From positions 132,594,807 to 132,658,806 of the forward strand of contig JAOWCC010001634.1 of the NCBI GenBank assembly GCA_030867875.1: a stretch of 64,000 nt of DNA, given 5' to 3'. This DNA comes from Actinernus sp. WN-2022. Its lineage: Eukaryota > Cnidaria > Anthozoa > Actiniaria > Actinernidae. Shown one piece after another: positions 33,777 through 46,209 of this stretch. The position numbers and the translations under genes are program-made. The notes beneath the pieces were generated by a model. That model saw only the letters and a program-made list of their open reading frames with translations, was not told the DNA's origin and did no database searches. Within the stretch, counting starts at the first letter, position 1; the number at the start of each line of letters is the position of its first letter.

Positions 33777-34519
33777 TTAAATAAAGTTTATTATTATTAT
33801 TATTTAAAAAGCCTTAAATTCTGAGTGCTCCCTCAAACAAACTTCTCGACAACGAGTTCAAAATGGCTGACTGAAAACTTTGAGCTCTCAGTACTATAGA
33901 TCAGTTGAACATTACATGGTAACAATGAGTACAGTTTTTTTTAGCGGGAGGGTTCTTTTCAGTTTAGAAATAGCATTTAGTATGTATAGTGTTAGATGAT
34001 TTACCGCTGAAATTCATTTAATCCAATCCTAAACTCGTAAATACAAAGTTAGACTGTTCCTAGAATGAAGAATGTGATGTAAAGTGGTAAGCTGTAGTGC
34101 TAAGTGTGCCTAGCACGCTTTGCAGGCAAAACGACAAATGGCGATGGATTTTACGGGGAGAAAGCAACGTCGTAGAGACGGAGTTTTCACCAAAATGTTA
34201 CCCATAGCAAATTGTAGGGGTCCCTTATCAACATTCAGGGGGAAAATGAGAGCCAAAACAAATCAGTTTCAAAACAACTTAACCCCCAGATTATTATTTG
34301 CATGAGTAATATAACGTAAATAGTTCATCTAGTTGGGAAAAATTACGAATGATACGCTGATTTTATTCCTTGAACTATTTGCTACATACCAACCATTAAA
34401 CCTCCAATCAGTAAATTACAAATATTCCCTACCCCACCCCCTGGAAATGGTATACCTCATTTGTGATAGCAAGCGTGTATGACAAAACAGAGCGGCTTCC
34501 AAGATTTCAAGTTCATTAC
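33777..34519. other. Intronic sequence, nothing recognised
   Basis: A second AATAAAGTTTATTATTATT tail is at 33780-33800, then unique sequence with no gene-like frame. Confidence 0.4.
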
Positions 34520-35014
34520 CGCCTCCCGGTTAGTTCAATGGTTAACCTCCAATCTGTCGTGCGGGAGTTCGCGGATTAAAACCCCGGCCGGACCCCGGCC
34601 GGACCCCTGGTTGGGAGGGGGGGGGGGGTATTCCCTGTAATGGACTATACGGGGAGGCTCCGCCCGAAAGGGGTACCTTTTCAGGCTGGAGGTATATAGA
34701 AGGGTAGGGATTTTACGAGATTAAGTATCGAAAAGGGTAGGGAAAACTGTCATTTATTTTTAGGTATTTAAAAGGGCCTTTCAAAATATCTCGAACAGGC
34801 GCACCTAACGGGATGCAGTGTTTCTACTGTGGGTATGTGAAAGGGGTACCATTCTTTATGGAAGATATATAAAAGGGTTACCTTTTCTGTCATAAATGGT
34901 ATATAAAAGGGTAAGGGTTTGGACCTCGGGGCGGAGCCTCCCCGTATAAAACTTTGTTGAGTACCCTCCCCCAACCCCCCCCCCCCCCCCCCCTCCCCCC
35001 CCCCCCCCCCCTGG

Positions 35015-35047
<33 letters not shown>

Positions 35048-35100
35048 ATAGAAGGTCTTAAAATAACTGAATAGAAGGTGCTGCCTTTACATAGTACAGT
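34520..35100 (+). repeat. tRNA-derived SINE interrupted by a MITE
   Basis: The head at 34524-34600 has GGTTAGTTCAATGGTTAACC (A box) and GCGGATTAAAACCCC (degenerate B box). The body resumes at about 35012 with GGCCGGACCAACACTCAGGG, then two copies of TCTTAAAATAACTGAATAGAAGG, and GTGCTGCCTTTACAT. The uninterrupted relatives at 3090-3243 and 40530-40655 (minus strand) show these parts belong together. Confidence 0.75.
34612..34990. mobile_element. ~370-bp GC-ended MITE nested in the SINE
   Basis: Inverted ends share TATACGGGGAGGCTCCGCCC (34646-34665) with its complement at about 34929-34947. A G run at 34614-34628 and a C run at 34975-35012 flank it. The inside contains several TATATAGAAGGGTA / TATATAAAAGGGTA repeats of about 35-40 bp. 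Confidence 0.75.
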
Positions 35101-36267
35101 AAACGGTAATTCTTGAAAAGGGTTTACTTTCAGACCTACCGCAAAATGTTTGTTTCTCAGGCATAAATGAGAAATTACAATGAATTCTCGGAATTTTGAA
35201 ATGGTATTTATTTATTTTTATCGGGAATTCCAAAACAAATGCTTATCTGGGAATTCTCAAAAATTTCGGAGTATCCATTTCCACAAGTAACATGATTGAA
35301 AAATATATTTTCTCGCTAATTCCGGGCAATTACATAAAATTTTAACGCGGGAATTTCCAGGTATTCTTCAGCATTCCCGAGAATTCTTTAAAAATTTTCG
35401 CATGGGAATTGTATTGTGACAGTGCATAAATATAAAACTTGAAGTTTGTGAACTTATGTTTCAGCTACGATTATTATAATTTTATATCAATTTGAAAATA
35501 ATTGTATTCATAAGAGGCGTTTTCGGTCTTGTTGCTAATGGTAGGGCAACCTTTCTTGAAATCTGTGTACTGTAAAAAGCGGAATTAATCCCTTTATCAC
35601 TTTTGCACAGGTATAATAATAACAGAATTATAATCTACTTATCATTATTTGATTCCTATTTGAAACGTAATAAATGCTTGTGAATAATTGTCTCCTTTAT
35701 AGGAACTGTTTTACGAATTAAGCAAGGTGGGAGTGAGATATCGAAACTAAGACTAAAGATTATTTTAATCCAATGTCGAAATTAAACAATTCCCCGATAT
35801 TGAGATAACTACTACTGGATATTTACCGACACTAAGGGGGATAATTGTTTTAATATATATACCACGTCCCACAAGCGAAATACTGCCTCAAATTAAATGA
35901 AAAATCAATTAACAAGTGAATTCCTCGCGCGCGCTATGTTATCTCCAAACACGGGTCAATAGCGAACAATTATTCACCGAATTGGAGGTGAATAGCAAAG
36001 GATATTCACCACCAGAATAGCCATTCAGAGCGCTCGAAAAGTACTATTCAGTTGTGTGGTATATACTAATGCAGGATATTTCAAGTTTGAGTAGCCAATC
36101 ACACACACACGAAAAGCACTATTCAGCATATGAAATGTCATATTAGCATATTAGCGGTAAGACGTGTCATGAATCGCTCTGTGTTTCTACTTAGTTTCTA
36201 AATCACGTTGTTGGTTTTCTTGAAGAAAGTGAGCCCCAATCAATAGTCAAAAGATCAGGAATCCTTC
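35101..36267. other. Intronic repeats without coding sequence
   Basis: Several GGGAATTC / GAATTCTC palindromic half-sites occur at 35185-35410. A further copy of the GTGGTATATACTAATGCA repeat lies at 36055-36135 (also at 11912 and 48504). No gene. Confidence 0.45.
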
Positions 36268-36895
36268 TTGGCTTTATCTGAAAGGCTCTCTAGCTGTAAT
36301 GAAGGCAAATTCGTGGAATTTCCTTCGATTCAATCACGAGGTGGATGCCGCCATTTTGTATTCCGTCCTCGAAGGAAGCGTTTCTTCTCCTCAAGACTAG
36401 GCTTCAGTCCAGATTCAGTCTCCAGCTTCCAACTTGCGAGGCTAAAGATGAGTGGTGATGTAAAACCAAACCCTGGGCCAACAGCCATGGAAAACAGCTC
36501 GAGCTCGAAGAAGTGTTCAGTGTGCTGTAGAACAATTGCTCCTAAACATCGAAATGTGATAATTGTTGGTTAATTAAAATACCATATCAAATGTGGTAAA
36601 GTTTCACTTCATTACTACCAGCACATATCCTCCAATGGGTCTACTACGTGGACGTGCACTAGCTGTTCGTCTTCCCTTATAAACGAACTACCCTTCGCTC
36701 AAAGTGAGACCTTGGATTTCGAGAACACAGAGATATATAAGAGCTTGATAAAGAGCACATGGAACAATCTACACACGTCACTGAAGTATTATCTGATAAC
36801 ATAGAACGTATATACTTGAATCTGCCAGGAAACACGCCAAGGAGATCCTTCTGTTCCATCTCAATATTAATAGCATTCAAAACAAGTTCTAGGAA
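36268..36895 (+). mobile_element. 5' part of a LINE: 2A-like leader, PHD-like finger, APE start
   Basis: An ATG at 36448 starts MSGDVKPNPGPTAMENS, matching the 2A ribosome-skipping motif D-V-x-x-N-P-G-P, except for Lys where Glu is usual. A zinc finger follows: CSVCCRTIAPKH (36510-36545), then, after a frameshift near 36570, YHIKCGKVSLHYYQ and TTWTCTSC, giving the Cys/His order of a PHD-type finger. 36830-36895 begins the endonuclease (FHLNINSIQNKF). It stops at TTAA, where a 4.3-kb element is inserted. The continuation is at 41191. Confidence 0.8.
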
Positions 36896-37098
36896 TTAAG
36901 AGGCTGTCTCGGTAAGAGCGGTCCACTCGATCTCGGATCCAAAAATAGATTTCGTTTATATTTCTACCATGAATGGTACTATCTATCCTTACTACTAAAA
37001 TGTAGTTAGATTGATTGAAAAGTTTATTTTACTCCCATTTCGAGGGGTTGAATGGTTAGTCCTGCTAACAGGCCAAAAAGTGTTTATTTTCAGTGCTG

Positions 37099-37856
37099 TT
37101 ACACTGGGTTTTTAGGGTCCACTCAAACATTCTTCGCAGCGTTTCAACTTTCAAATTTTACACACATTCAATCGATTATTACTTCTTTTTACCCTTGATG
37201 TGAGATTTGGACATTTAAATGCTCGAAATAGGACGAAAATAAAATTTTAATCGAACCCATTCAAAGAGTAACTCCATCAGCCCAAAATTATAGCTTTTCA
37301 AAAATGCAGAATTCTCACTTGTGGCACCTAGACCAGACCTAAATATCCATTCTAGGCATAGATTAAGAACTATTTTGTAGAATTATGCAATAAAACCTGC
37401 GGCACGATGCGATTTCGAGGAGTCGGTTTCAAGTTAATTTAACCGTTAATTTATTCATTTCGCTAACTTCTCTGGCGTGACACAACTCCCATTTTAGACT
37501 TATGACTATTTAACTGGTCCTTTATCGACTCAGCTAGAACTATTTCGGTTTATAAAAAGGTTATCCGTTAATAATAGAACAACCCATAGGATAATTCAGG
37601 TCCTTCGCTCAGACATTAGTCGCGGTGGTGTTGTGTGACTCCCCACTAACTTTGGTCTTCAGTCGAGTCCCTACTTCGATCACGTTGAAGACGTTTTTCT
37701 TGTGGTCCTTAAATAGTTGGAGGAAGGAATTCGGTTAATCAGGTATTAAACTCAAATCAGTTCATCGAAATCCAGAGGAAACCTCATGAAAAGCGAGTGT
37801 TGCAATTTCTTAATTAAATATAAATCGATAATTGATTATCGATTTATAATTATCGG
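37099..37856. mobile_element. Probable insertion within the left terminus
   Basis: The right terminus (reverse complement) runs CAGTGCCGGGGATTTCTTTTGG. At the left terminus CAGTG ends at 37098 and CGGGGAATTTCTTTTGG resumes at about 37857, leaving about 758 extra bases. The extra block ends in a palindromic ATCGATAATTGATTATCGAT (37828-37847). No coding sequence. Confidence 0.55.
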
Positions 37857-38069
37857 GGAATTTCTTTTGGTGGTTGCTGTTAGTTGTTCCACTGTGGCCT
37901 CTTCCCCTCTCCTCCCTAACCCTTGTTACTAACGTACGTTCTCCCGAAAATTGAGCCGGATAGGAGTGTGTCGCGGAGATATCAAAACCCTAACCCAAGT
38001 TAAGGGTGAAAAATCGGAAAGTTGCTTCCCTTTCTAAGGCCTGAAACTGAAATGTGAGACCCTATTTAA

Positions 38070-39023
38070 AGGAACAGTGCCATGCTCAGTGCCCATGCGC
38101 GAATGTTTGAATTTTGGTTGGGTTGTCCAGAAATCAAAAGATGGGGAGAGATTTGATACGCGAAAGAAATCCTCTTCCATCGGCTTCGCCTAAGTTTCAT
38201 TTGACCTTATACCTATTTAGAACAGTAACTTAGTTTTGTATCCTAGGATTTATGATGTTATTTCGTTCGGGTCTATAATTTTTGCGAGTATTTTTGACTC
38301 TGAATTCAGTGCCGTTGGACGGTTCGTCGAGCGGAAGAATTAATGGCTACAGAAGAAAACTTCTGTCTCCTGGTAGTTTCATCCAAAGCATTGAGAAGGG
38401 GACAATTGACGGCCTAGGAAATTTGGAGACAGTAAGAATGTAGGGGAGACATTTACTCTGCTTGTAAGACTCTGAATGTTCGCGTGTATTTATTGCAGTG
38501 TCAACACGGCCTTCGCTCGGTACAGTTCGAGTTTGCTATTTAGCAAAATCGAACTCTTTTCTTCCCCAATTTTGTAGTGGAAGTGCCCTTATAATTGTAC
38601 AACAACTATCCTAAAAATCACAAAGCCCCAAAGCTATAAAGTCAGAACATTAGTTTCCCCGTAGCGAAACTGCAGCGGAATGGAATATTATAATTCCCAC
38701 GCACAGAAGTTGTTGTTTGTTTATGTCAGTCGGCATTGTCGAGAGGATTCCTAAACTATTATCCCGAATCCCATACATGCAGATCTTCGAAGCACTTATG
38801 TCTTGGTCCAGTAGGGAGTTTATACGATTCTAAATCCTGAACTTCTCAACTGATGCAAATCACAAAACTATAAACTCTAGATTTCGTGCTAGCGAAAATT
38901 CCAAAGGTCGTTCCACATCAGTTGAGTTTTGACGTGACGTGACATAACAGCGTGATTTTCCATTGTCTTTGACATTATTAACAATCACGTGTTACGCGTG
39001 CGCATTACCGTGGCACTGTTCCT
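38070..39023. mobile_element. 954-bp Kolobok-like TTAA element
   Basis: The ends AGGAACAGTGCCA and TGGCACTGTTCCT are exact inverted repeats, flanked by TTAA (38066-38069 and 39024-39027). TTAA plus RRGG-type ends beginning AGG resembles Kolobok/T2 elements. It is non-autonomous, with no transposase frame. Its right end lies about 10 bp from the left border of segment B. Confidence 0.8.
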
Positions 39024-40572
39024 TTAAGGGACAAGTAATTAATGCAGTCATGCCTATCTGAATAAAATTAATTTTCAAAGAGTCAATTCTCCAGAGTAAT
39101 GCATGTGTCTGTACATCTCATGATCTGAATTGGGTGGCAACAGAGTTAGCCGATTACCTCTATTGGGAGAAAATTGAGAACGAGTTGGAATTGCCGACCG
39201 GCTTCGACGCGAGTTGAACACAACTATACTCAGTTCAGTTTCATTGAGTCATTTTGTTTGACTTCTATGGCACGGATCGATAAGTTTTAATAACATCTCA
39301 TTTTAAAGCTATAGCTTCCTAGAATCTGTATTTAGAATTATTTGCGATGCGATGTGAACACGCTGTGAAAAAAATGAGAGCACGAGTTTTAAGGCGATGG
39401 GCTTTGTCATTTCCATTGACTAGTTTTACCTGGTTTTACGAACTTCTATTGAATTGACTTTCATTGAACAATTTGGCGGTCTTTCAAATAATGAAAACCA
39501 GAATCAACACTGTTTAGAACTGTTTAAATAAAGCGTTGGATCCAAAGCGTTTCTTGGTTTTACACTCGCATTGATCAAACCAACTCCCAGAACGGTTTTC
39601 GTTTGAGCTAATTTTGTGTGCGGTACGGCATGACCAGGGAATTACCACCCCCAGAACGAATTTCCTTTGAACCAATCATATGGCCAACATCTAACTCATT
39701 GAATTTCTAATGAGGCGACCTTAATATATTCAGAAAACTGATGATGTCCCTCGAAAAAAGGCCATTCTGCGCGATGCGTGTCGTGTGTACGGAAGTGTCG
39801 TATAGTTTATTTTCTAGTTTTCACAACACATACGCTACACGGATACTTTGTGTAAAAAGCCCATTTTACACTACACTGATTTTTTTGGCATGGCTCGGAC
39901 AAAAGTGGTACGGGTACCAAAAATATCGGTTCGCTACCTCGTTTACACTATTGTTTTCTTGCCAAATGTTTGGTACTGTCTATTTACTTAAGAACGCATG
40001 AGCTGTTCGTCCATGCATCCAAGGTGGCGGATAAAGAAAGTTTAGAAGTCTGAGGATTTGGTAAAGGTATGAAAAAGGCGTTAGTGAAACGGCAGGGGGG
40101 AAAACTGGACTCAGACTGTTCACGAGGTTAGCGACTACGCTGGCTCTCCTCCTTCGGTGTTTTTGCGTTTTCAAGGCTTCATGTCATGGTTTTCTCTTTC
40201 ATTATTTTGAGAAGTTCCGTAAAAGTGTAAACTTCGGCGTGTGACCGCTTGCCAATGCGAACGAAGGCTATGGATTAAAATCGCCTTTGGCTCGGATGGT
40301 CGTGTACACTGCAATTTTTCCCGAGTTCATCGAGCTTGTATTTCTGGTACCCGTACCAATTTTACGCGTGCCTGTACTACCTATAAAGGTAAAGCGACCT
40401 TATTTAACGTCGGTAGCTCGTGACAGTCTTGAAAGCAAGACTGATAAACTTGAGGTCGACGTGGGACCTACGATTTAACGTCCTTATCCGAGAAGACGTG
40501 AAGGTGTAACAATTTGCAGTTCGTGAACGAGATTGTTTCACAAAGGCAGCACCTACTCAGTTATTTTAAAAC

Positions 40573-40655
40573 CCTGAGTGTTGGTCCGGCCGGGGTTGAA
40601 CCCGCGACTTCCCGCACAACAGACGGCGGAGCGTAATCACTGAGCTAACCGTAAA
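40573..40655 (-). repeat. tRNA-derived SINE head, segment B
   Basis: Paralogue of 3157-3243, with the same A-box and B-box-like strings on the minus strand and only a few substitutions. Confidence 0.65.
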
Positions 40656-40880
40656 TAGAAGGGTAAAGAGAAGTATTTAGAAGGGCCAGGCACAGGTAAA
40701 ATGTTTGGTTTGGCACCGGTAAAATTAGGCGTGGCAAACCATTTACGCTGCAAAATTCATCCGAGCCGCTCTTTTTTTGGTACGTGTACCAATTTTATCA
40801 TATCCCTGCCAAAAATCCAGTATAACTATACAGTATACATGAGACTAAGAAAAAAAACCTCGGCCGACAGTCCGCCGATT

Positions 40881-41075
40881 TCACACACAAAAATTTCGGC
40901 GACGTGCTTTAAGTAACAATATCAGCAGCAAAACAAACACAACAAACAAGCATGCAACAACTAACAGCAACCACCAAAAGAAATCCCCGGCACTGAAAAT
41001 AAACACTTTTTGGCCTGTTAGCAGGACTAACCATTCAACCCCTCGAAATGGGAGTAAAATAAACTTTTCAATCAA
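40881..41075 (-). other. Hydrophobic reading frame, segment B copy
   Basis: Sixty-four codons on the minus strand with the same membrane-helix-like stretch and KARRR tail as at 3432-3704. It ends earlier because of a deletion of about 40 bp. It has no ATG. Confidence 0.2.
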
Positions 41076-41190
41076 TCTAACTACATTTTAGTAGTAAGGA
41101 TAGATGGTACCATTCATGGTAGAAAGATAAACAAAATCTATTTTTGGGTCCGAGATCTAGTGGACCGCTCTTACAGAGACAGCCTCTTAA

Positions 41191-43823
41191 CTACAGTTAT
41201 CAAGAAGTTCGATGCTCAAATCATGAACAAAGATTGACTCGACTTACCCCAACAGTCAGTTCTCCATTTCGGTTATACGGTACTACATCGCAACGACAGA
41301 AAAAAAGGAGGCGGAGGCATTCTGGCATTTATTTCATCATTCCTGATCAGCAAAAGGATTATTAAGCTTGACAGAAAATACAACACCCTGGAACCGATTG
41401 CACTGGAAGTCAAAACAGGCTCACAGGATATGATTGCTATTGGTATCTACCGGCCTCCAATAACTCTATCAGGCAAGTACCAACTACAGCTCGAGGAAGA
41501 ACTCAGTCACATCTGTAACTGGCTAGCTTCATGCCGAAAAACTCTGTCTCAGTCATAGGTGATCTCAACCTTGATAGACTAAGATCTGGATCTAGAAGTG
41601 GAACAGGCATTTAAATGCTTAATAACTAAGCCCACTAGAACTGAAAGAAGAGGAACGACAACAACAAGCATCCTAATTGATATGTGTTGTTAAGCAACAA
41701 ACCCGACTTGTTCAAGAGTAGTGGTGTTTATTACCCCTCGCTAAGTGATCATGCCCTTATTTATGGAATAATGAAGGATAAAATAAGAACTCATCAACCC
41801 AAGGTTATCTTTTTCAGAAGCCACAAAGCCTTTGATTTAGAACAATTTAATGAACACCTGTCCATGGTTCCATATAGCACGTAGGTGAAATCTTCGATGA
41901 AGTCTTTCAAGAGTAGAACACAACGAAGACAACGAAGAATAGTAATAAAACAGTATTGGAAAAAGAAATCTGATGATCTGAAGTCAAAGCCAAGGGACTT
42001 CTTTAAGACATTCAAGCCATTCTTGGGTACCAAAAATTGTACAAGGGACTCTGTGATTAACTTGAAAGTTAACGGAAATGTTGTGGTAGACCAAAACAGA
42101 GTGGCAGAGGTACTAGCAAGCCACTTCGCCTCAATTGTAGATGGAATTGGAGGAAAGAAAGCACAGCTGTTGTCAGAGAGTGATTTCAATCATTACTGAC
42201 CCATGTGTCTTACGAATTGCAAGCGAATCCAGGAACGAAGAAGTCTTTGAATTCCTGCCGCGCCAGTTAACAAAATACAAGTCCAAGACGCACTCGAAAC
42301 ACTGGACACGAAAAAAGAAACCGGATGCAAGGCTATTCCAACAAAAGCCCTAGGCCTGAAAACGGTGCCAAGGAACTGGCCATTCCGCTTACTAACCTTT
42401 ACAACAGCTGTATTAAGAATGGAGAATGGCCTCGAACATGGAAAATAGGTGAATGGACGCCTGTCTATAAGAGAGAAGACCCCTATGATAAAGAAAATTA
42501 TAGAATAGTTACGGTACTCCCTGCTGTGGGTAAAGTGTTTGAGCAGTTGCTAACGAAAGAGGCTATAAGTAAATTTGACAGCCGTTTGGGCCACTGTGTA
42601 ACAGCCTACCGCACATCCCACTGCTGTGAGACAACTCTTATCAATTTAATCGAAAACTGGAAATTAGCCAAGGATAACCATCAATCATTAGGATCACTTT
42701 CTACCGACATGAGCAAAGCATTCGACTCCTTACATCCGCCACCGATTACTCAGCAAATTAAGAGCATACGGTTTCCATGAAATACCATCAAACGTCTGCG
42801 TTCTTACTTGTATGACCGACTCAATAGCGTAAGGATTGGATCCCTTACTAGTACCTGGAAGCAAGTCAGCAGAGGATGTCCACAGGTTCGGCTCTTGGAC
42901 CGCTACTGTGGAATATCTTCCAAAACGATCTCACATATACTGTGAGATCTAATCTATCAATGTATGCGGATAACCATCAGATCTACGAAACAGGAGACAA
43001 CTTGGACACAATTAACTTGAATCTTAAGAAGAACGCAGACACAGCCTCTCATTGGTATGACTCCAACCTGCTTAAAGAGAACCTGAAAAAATACCAAACT
43101 ATGACAATAAGCAGCAGCAACACAAGCAAAGATGACTTAAGCGTAAACCTAAACGTTAAAGGGGTCGATATCGTATCATCAGATAGTCTTAAGAGTTTTA
43201 GGCGTGACAGTAGATCACCAACTTAATTTTAGTGACCATATTAACACTGTATGTAAGAAGGCTAGTCAACGCATTGGAGTGATTATGAGACTTAGAAACC
43301 TTATCCCACTGAAGCTAAACTGTACAAAACAGCCATTCTCCCACACCTCACGTACTGCCATCTTACTTGGCATTTTTGTAGAGCAAGTGATACTCGTAAA
43401 TTAAACTAGAACGGATTCAGGAAAGGGGATTACGTGCAGTTTTTAAAGACAAACAGTCAAATTATAAGCAATTGTTAAACAGAGCTGCACTGCCAACTCT
43501 ACTCAATAGGCGACTACAAGATATTTGTATCTTAATGTATAAAGTTAGAAATAATTTGAGTCCGAGGAATATAAGTGACATTTCAACTCCATAGCTCTCC
43601 GTACAACTTAAGAAAAGCATATTTTACATTACCAAGATTTTAACACTGTAACCTACGGAAAACACTTACTTAGATATCTAGGACCTAAGCTATGGAACAA
43701 GTTACCCAAAGAATTAAGATCTTCTCCCACACTTTCATGTTTCAAGCACAGGATTCGTAAATATGACATCAGCGGATTGTTCGATGATGGGTACAGTGGC
43801 CGTGATCTGTGTAGCACTTGACA
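41191..43823 (+). mobile_element. LINE 3' part, segment B copy
   Basis: Continuation of the LINE begun at 36268. An APE part lies at about 41195-41610, RT at about 42340-43330 with STDMSKAFDSLHPP, a MYADNHQIY box (42960-42986), and the tail to 43823. It shares with segment A the YADN substitution and many breaks. It has private indels (for example a shortened 41915-41935) and keeps SKAFDSL where A has SKSFDSL. Non-functional. Confidence 0.85.
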
Positions 43824-43916
43824 GAGGGGGACCGGATACGTACCCATTATCACCTGTTGCTGGCCGGATCGCCCCGGTCGGGGTCAGCACCGCATACAGC
43901 TGCTGCAGCCATACTT

Positions 43917-44066
43917 ACTTCTTATTAACCGAGAGCGAGGTCTTTACGGGAAAATATCAGACCGAGGTCTTGACAGTACGGACCGAGCGATAGCGAGATT
44001 CGTACATAAAAGACCGAGGTCTGATATTTTCCCGTAAAGACCGAGTGAGCGAGGTTAATAAGTAGT
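43917..44066. repeat. 150-bp foldback MITE, segment B copy
   Basis: Same element and position as 7905-8054. About 43 extra GC-rich bases (43866-43911, containing CCCCGGTCGGGG) precede it only here. Confidence 0.7.
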
Positions 44067-46204
44067 TTATTATATGACACTTGTGATAAATAAAGAATGA
44101 GAAAATAAGTGACTCGCGTGACTCGCGCCCCGTAACACAATGTGATATACCTAATTTGCATAAATTTACATACCAAAGTGCGGAAGCCGTTCAGAATTTA
44201 TTCCGGGATCTATGTGACAGCTCTTCGTAAATCAATGCAAAGGATGAATGGAAATACAATGTCAGATGTCAAAATCAATTCAGAATTAGAAAACTTTGCT
44301 AATCCAAAGTCCATGAAAGGTGGAATTCGTAGAAAAAGCGATCAGAAAAGAACATATTTTCCACTAAATCAACTCGAAAAACAACCCTTTCGCTCAAGTG
44401 CCATCTGGTCGACGAAAAAATGCAAGATCTTTGTCGGATCACTTCGGCGATGACAGTTCTATGCTGTTTGTTTGTATCCTGGACATCTTTGACTGGGACA
44501 TGGAAAATCTGGAACTGACAATCCCTGATAATTGCTCCTGTTCGACAAAATTGGTTAGCTATGGAATCAGAACTTCCCTGGTTTATAGTGAGGGATTGTA
44601 ATTTGTAAGCTGGGCCGGTGCTGACTGACAAATTTCTTAAAACTGATAATTGAAGAAAGAAAGCCGGCTGCAGAGGAATATACTTGTTGCTTGTTGAATA
44701 TATGGACAGTCTATGACTTCTGGCTCTGGTGATAGTCACTGGCAGACTTGTTGTTTTGTAGTTTTATAACTTCCACTGGACTGCACGGATCGAGGCCCGC
44801 TCGACACTCGAAGCAGCTTTTAGGATCAGCGTTATATAGCAGGTCAGTTTATCTTTATTGAGTCGCATTGTTCAGTTATTTTGCTGCTGAGGTGTTTAAT
44901 TCCTGCATTACCTGATACATTTATTTACTAAGCCATGTTCTAATTTCGTTTCTACCGAGTGGAGACTTCATGTGATGTCGCTGTTTGAAACTCGCTTGTA
45001 GTTGATGGCCGGGAAAATGGTTCTTCCGTATATTGAACTCTGCTAGACGGTGACTTCTGAAACTTTGTAGAACCTGACAGGACATCTATCTTGTCTCTGT
45101 AGCATAGACCTTTGGATGGAATTGTATTCCAACTAGTTCTTTCCTGTCCTTTTCTGGTTGACTTTCCACGTACATCAATGATAATTTTTGCCAAACAAGT
45201 ATGTTCGTTTTGGAGGTAAGCTTTGTAATTACATTCACACTCACATGGAGGCCGGTCACATTTTTGATGGTCCGGCTTTCTCTCTTTTAAAAACTGTATT
45301 ACGATGTCTGTGCTCTTAAACTACATCACTAAGTGCCTAGTCATCTCTATTTTACCCGGCTCGATTTTCGTTTTCGATTTCCTGAGCTTAGACCAAAATA
45401 CGCGAATTGTGACCGTTATCATGGTAACGGTCCTTACGGCATCAGCCAATCAAAACACTCGATTTGACATTGAGATTGGCTTGGCTTTGAAGTTGAGAAA
45501 AGCAATGTCCACATTCTAATACAGTGTTACTCATTGACAGAATCCCATTGACAGTTTGATATAAAAAATGATTGAATTGAATTTACGAAAAACGTGGTTT
45601 TCTAACAGCCTGGTGTATATGAAACGAGTGGAAAGTGACAACACAACAGCAAGACATGACTCAACAAGAACTCGACGATAACTGTAATACGTCTGCTTCC
45701 TGAACAGTGAATTGCGAAGAATACAATGGGCCGGTTTCTCGGGTTTTATGTAGAAATTAGTTTGAGAGGTTCCTGAATGTTCCTGAATGAAAAACGGGTG
45801 ATAAAACTTGCAAAGAACACAGAAGGCAGAATGTCAGAAGAGTAGATTATCATTCATGTGTATATCGGCCATGTCAACGAAGAGAGCCTCAAAAGCTACG
45901 CAATACGGCCATCAGACCAGTAGTTTAATACAACACTGTTCCTTGGGATAAAGAAAATATCCTTCTTCAGACCACAGAATCAGTAATTAGTGTCAACTAT
46001 GCAGTTGTTGTAGAAAATAATCGGCAATCCTCAACTCACGTGTCCAATTCAACTGCCGCTAATTCGCTCACGCTTTCTCTGTTAATGCTTTTCCATGAAG
46101 CATTTTCAACACCTTGCACTATCACAATGTGCAGATTAACCTCTCCTCTGCTGACCAGAAATTCTAAAAAAAAGCACTTTGTTTCCTGCAATAGTTTTGA
46201 CGAG
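44067..46204. other. Conserved non-coding DNA of segment B
   Basis: Aligns with 8055-9470 and 10196-10924. The only notable element is the cysteine-rich minus-strand frame (about 45030-45300), the counterpart of 9024-9300. The plus frame at 46040-46474 runs from intron into the LTR and is not a gene. Confidence 0.45.
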
Positions 46205-46209
46205 ATGAC

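Larger units (their letters stand above)
36900..41186. mobile_element. 4.3-kb TTAA-flanked element interrupting the LINE
   Basis: Left end GAGGCTGTCTCGGTAAGAGC after TTAA (36896-36899); right end GCTCTTACAGAGACAGCCTC before TTAA (41187-41190). About 205 bp of each terminus (36900-37098 and 40985-41186) are inverted copies. The LINE reads GAATTAAG on the left and TTAACTACAGTTATCAAGAA on the right, matching one continuous endonuclease codon series. The element contains further insertions (37099-37856, 38070-39023) and a SINE. No transposase recognised. Confidence 0.8.
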
